A stretch of 64,000 nucleotides of DNA from Granulicella sp. S156 (GTDB lineage Bacteria; Acidobacteriota; Terriglobia; Terriglobales; Acidobacteriaceae), in contig NZ_LMUH01000022.1 in NCBI RefSeq assembly GCF_009766105.1, positions 458,939-522,938 of the forward strand, in the 5' to 3' direction. Shown here piece by piece: positions 63,308-64,000 of this stretch. Each line of letters starts with the position of its first letter. Position 1 is the first letter of the stretch. The position numbers and the translations under genes were made by a program. Under the pieces are notes generated by a model. It was given only the letters and a program-made list of their open reading frames with translations. It was not told where the DNA came from and searched no databases.

Positions 63308-64000
63308 CTACGTGACCCGCAGAATGTCTTCCGCGAGTTGATCGACACGCTCCAGGGAGGAATCCCAGGAGAACATGAAACGGGCTCCGCTCCCTATAAA
63401 GGTGTAGAACTGCCAGCCGAGAGCGCGTAGTGCCTCGAGACTGCTGGGCGGGGCCTGGACAAAGACGGCGTTCGATTCCACTGGGAAGAGGATATGAATC
63501 CCCTCTTTGTGCTGGATTCGCTGGACAAGCCGCTGAGCGCAAGCATTGGCATGGGCGGCATTCTGCAGCCAGGCGCCGCTTTCGAACATGGCGATCCAGG
63601 GCGCGGCGAGGAAACGCATCTTCGAGGCGAGCTGTCCGGCCTGCTTGCAGCGATAGTCGAAGTCGGTCGCAAGCTTCTTATCGAAGAAGACGATCGCCTC
63701 GCCCATGGCCATGCCGTTCTTGGTGCCGCCAAAACAGAGCACGTCCACTCCGGCCTTCCATGTGATCTCGGCTGGGGAGCAGTTCAAGCCGGCACAGGCA
63801 TTGGCAAATCTCGCGCCGTCCATGTGAAAGTTCATCTTCAGGTCACGGGCCGCATTGGACAGCGCCTGCAGCTCCGCGACCGTGTAGACGCGGCCGGTTT
63901 CGGTGCTCTGAGAAAGAGTGACGACCTTTGGCTTGGGAAAGTGAATGTCGCTGCGCCGATGGGCAAGCTCAAGAAGAGCGGCAGGCTCTATCTTGCCGTC
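63308..64000 (-). CDS. ltaE: Low-specificity L-threonine aldolase (N-terminus outside window)
   Basis: Open to the end of the window; 231 residues seen. PLP enzyme splitting threonine to glycine and acetaldehyde. Family features: MDGARFANACAG with the PLP-contacting Asp/Arg, GTKNGMAMGEAIVFF with the Schiff-base Lys, and the QAGQLASKMRFLAAPW helix. The C-terminus VDQLAEDILRVT is complete. The first ~120 residues are missing from view. Confidence 0.9.
   Translation of the reverse strand, partial: DGKIEPAALLELAHRRSDIHFPKPKVVTLSQSTETGRVYTVAELQALSNAARDLKMNFHMDGARFANACAGLNCSPAEITWKAGVDVLCFGGTKNGMAMGEAIVFFDKKLATDFDYRCKQAGQLASKMRFLAAPWIAMFESGAWLQNAAHANACAQRLVQRIQHKEGIHILFPVESNAVFVQAPPSSLEALRALGWQFYTFIGSGARFMFSWDSSLERVDQLAEDILRVT

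Overview
The window looks like a chromosomal segment of an Acidobacteriota bacterium, probably of the Terriglobus/Granulicella/Edaphobacter type. The assignment rests on lineage-typical families: an 897-residue ADOP-type (acidobacterial duplicated orphan) permease beside a PadR gene, a TIGR03435-type secreted protein, a TonB protein with a Pro-rich linker, many secreted proteins of unknown function, high G+C, and intergenic hairpin repeats. No tRNA, rRNA or CRISPR array was seen. One structural RNA, the small SRP RNA, is clear at about 30045-30142.

Layout. 1-5000: the C-terminus of a TonB-like protein, a secreted M48-like protein with a degraded zinc motif, two outer-membrane beta-barrel proteins and a Spy/CpxP-like periplasmic protein, separated by good hairpin terminators. 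5450-19660: a LysR regulator divergent from a 13-kb branched-chain amino acid operon, leuA-leuB-x-leuC-leuD-ilvD-[GIY-YIG element]-x-ilvB-GNAT-lipoprotein-ilvN-ilvC, closed by a strong terminator. It carries every leucine-specific enzyme and every common valine/isoleucine enzyme except the transaminase. 19737-26700: secreted proteins, a DUF427 protein, a 53-residue zinc-ribbon protein, then topA and dprA on the minus strand. 26868-39075: acyltransferase, mqnA (futalosine menaquinone pathway), a DedA/VTT protein, SRP RNA, fabH, a pectinesterase, an M13 peptidase, rimO, an SDR, yacG and pgpA.

39500-42260 is a compact accessory cassette: a secreted six-cysteine mini-protein, a membrane-anchored TlpA/MauD-like thioredoxin and a translationally coupled glycosyltransferase with a C-terminal extension. 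42350-50740 is accessory: a CGNR-type regulator divergent from an epoxide hydrolase, an NHL propeller protein, the TIGR03435 protein, a J-domain-like protein, a PadR/permease-prefix pair and a rhodanese. 50970-54044 holds the ADOP permease and its PadR. 54529-61784 is housekeeping: cinA, plsY, gpsA, ftsY, ribD, ribE and, convergent, rho. rpoZ, a small unknown protein and the 3' part of a threonine aldolase gene finish the window.

The two most unusual items are these. First, a 459-bp unit bounded by perfect 38-bp inverted repeats encloses a GIY-YIG nuclease-like gene inside the ilv operon; two shorter units with related inverted repeats but no gene, and two solo repeats, lie in other spacers, always starting just after a stop codon. 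Second, the cysteine-rich peptide/thioredoxin/glycosyltransferase cassette has a strong hairpin between the peptide gene and the other two genes.
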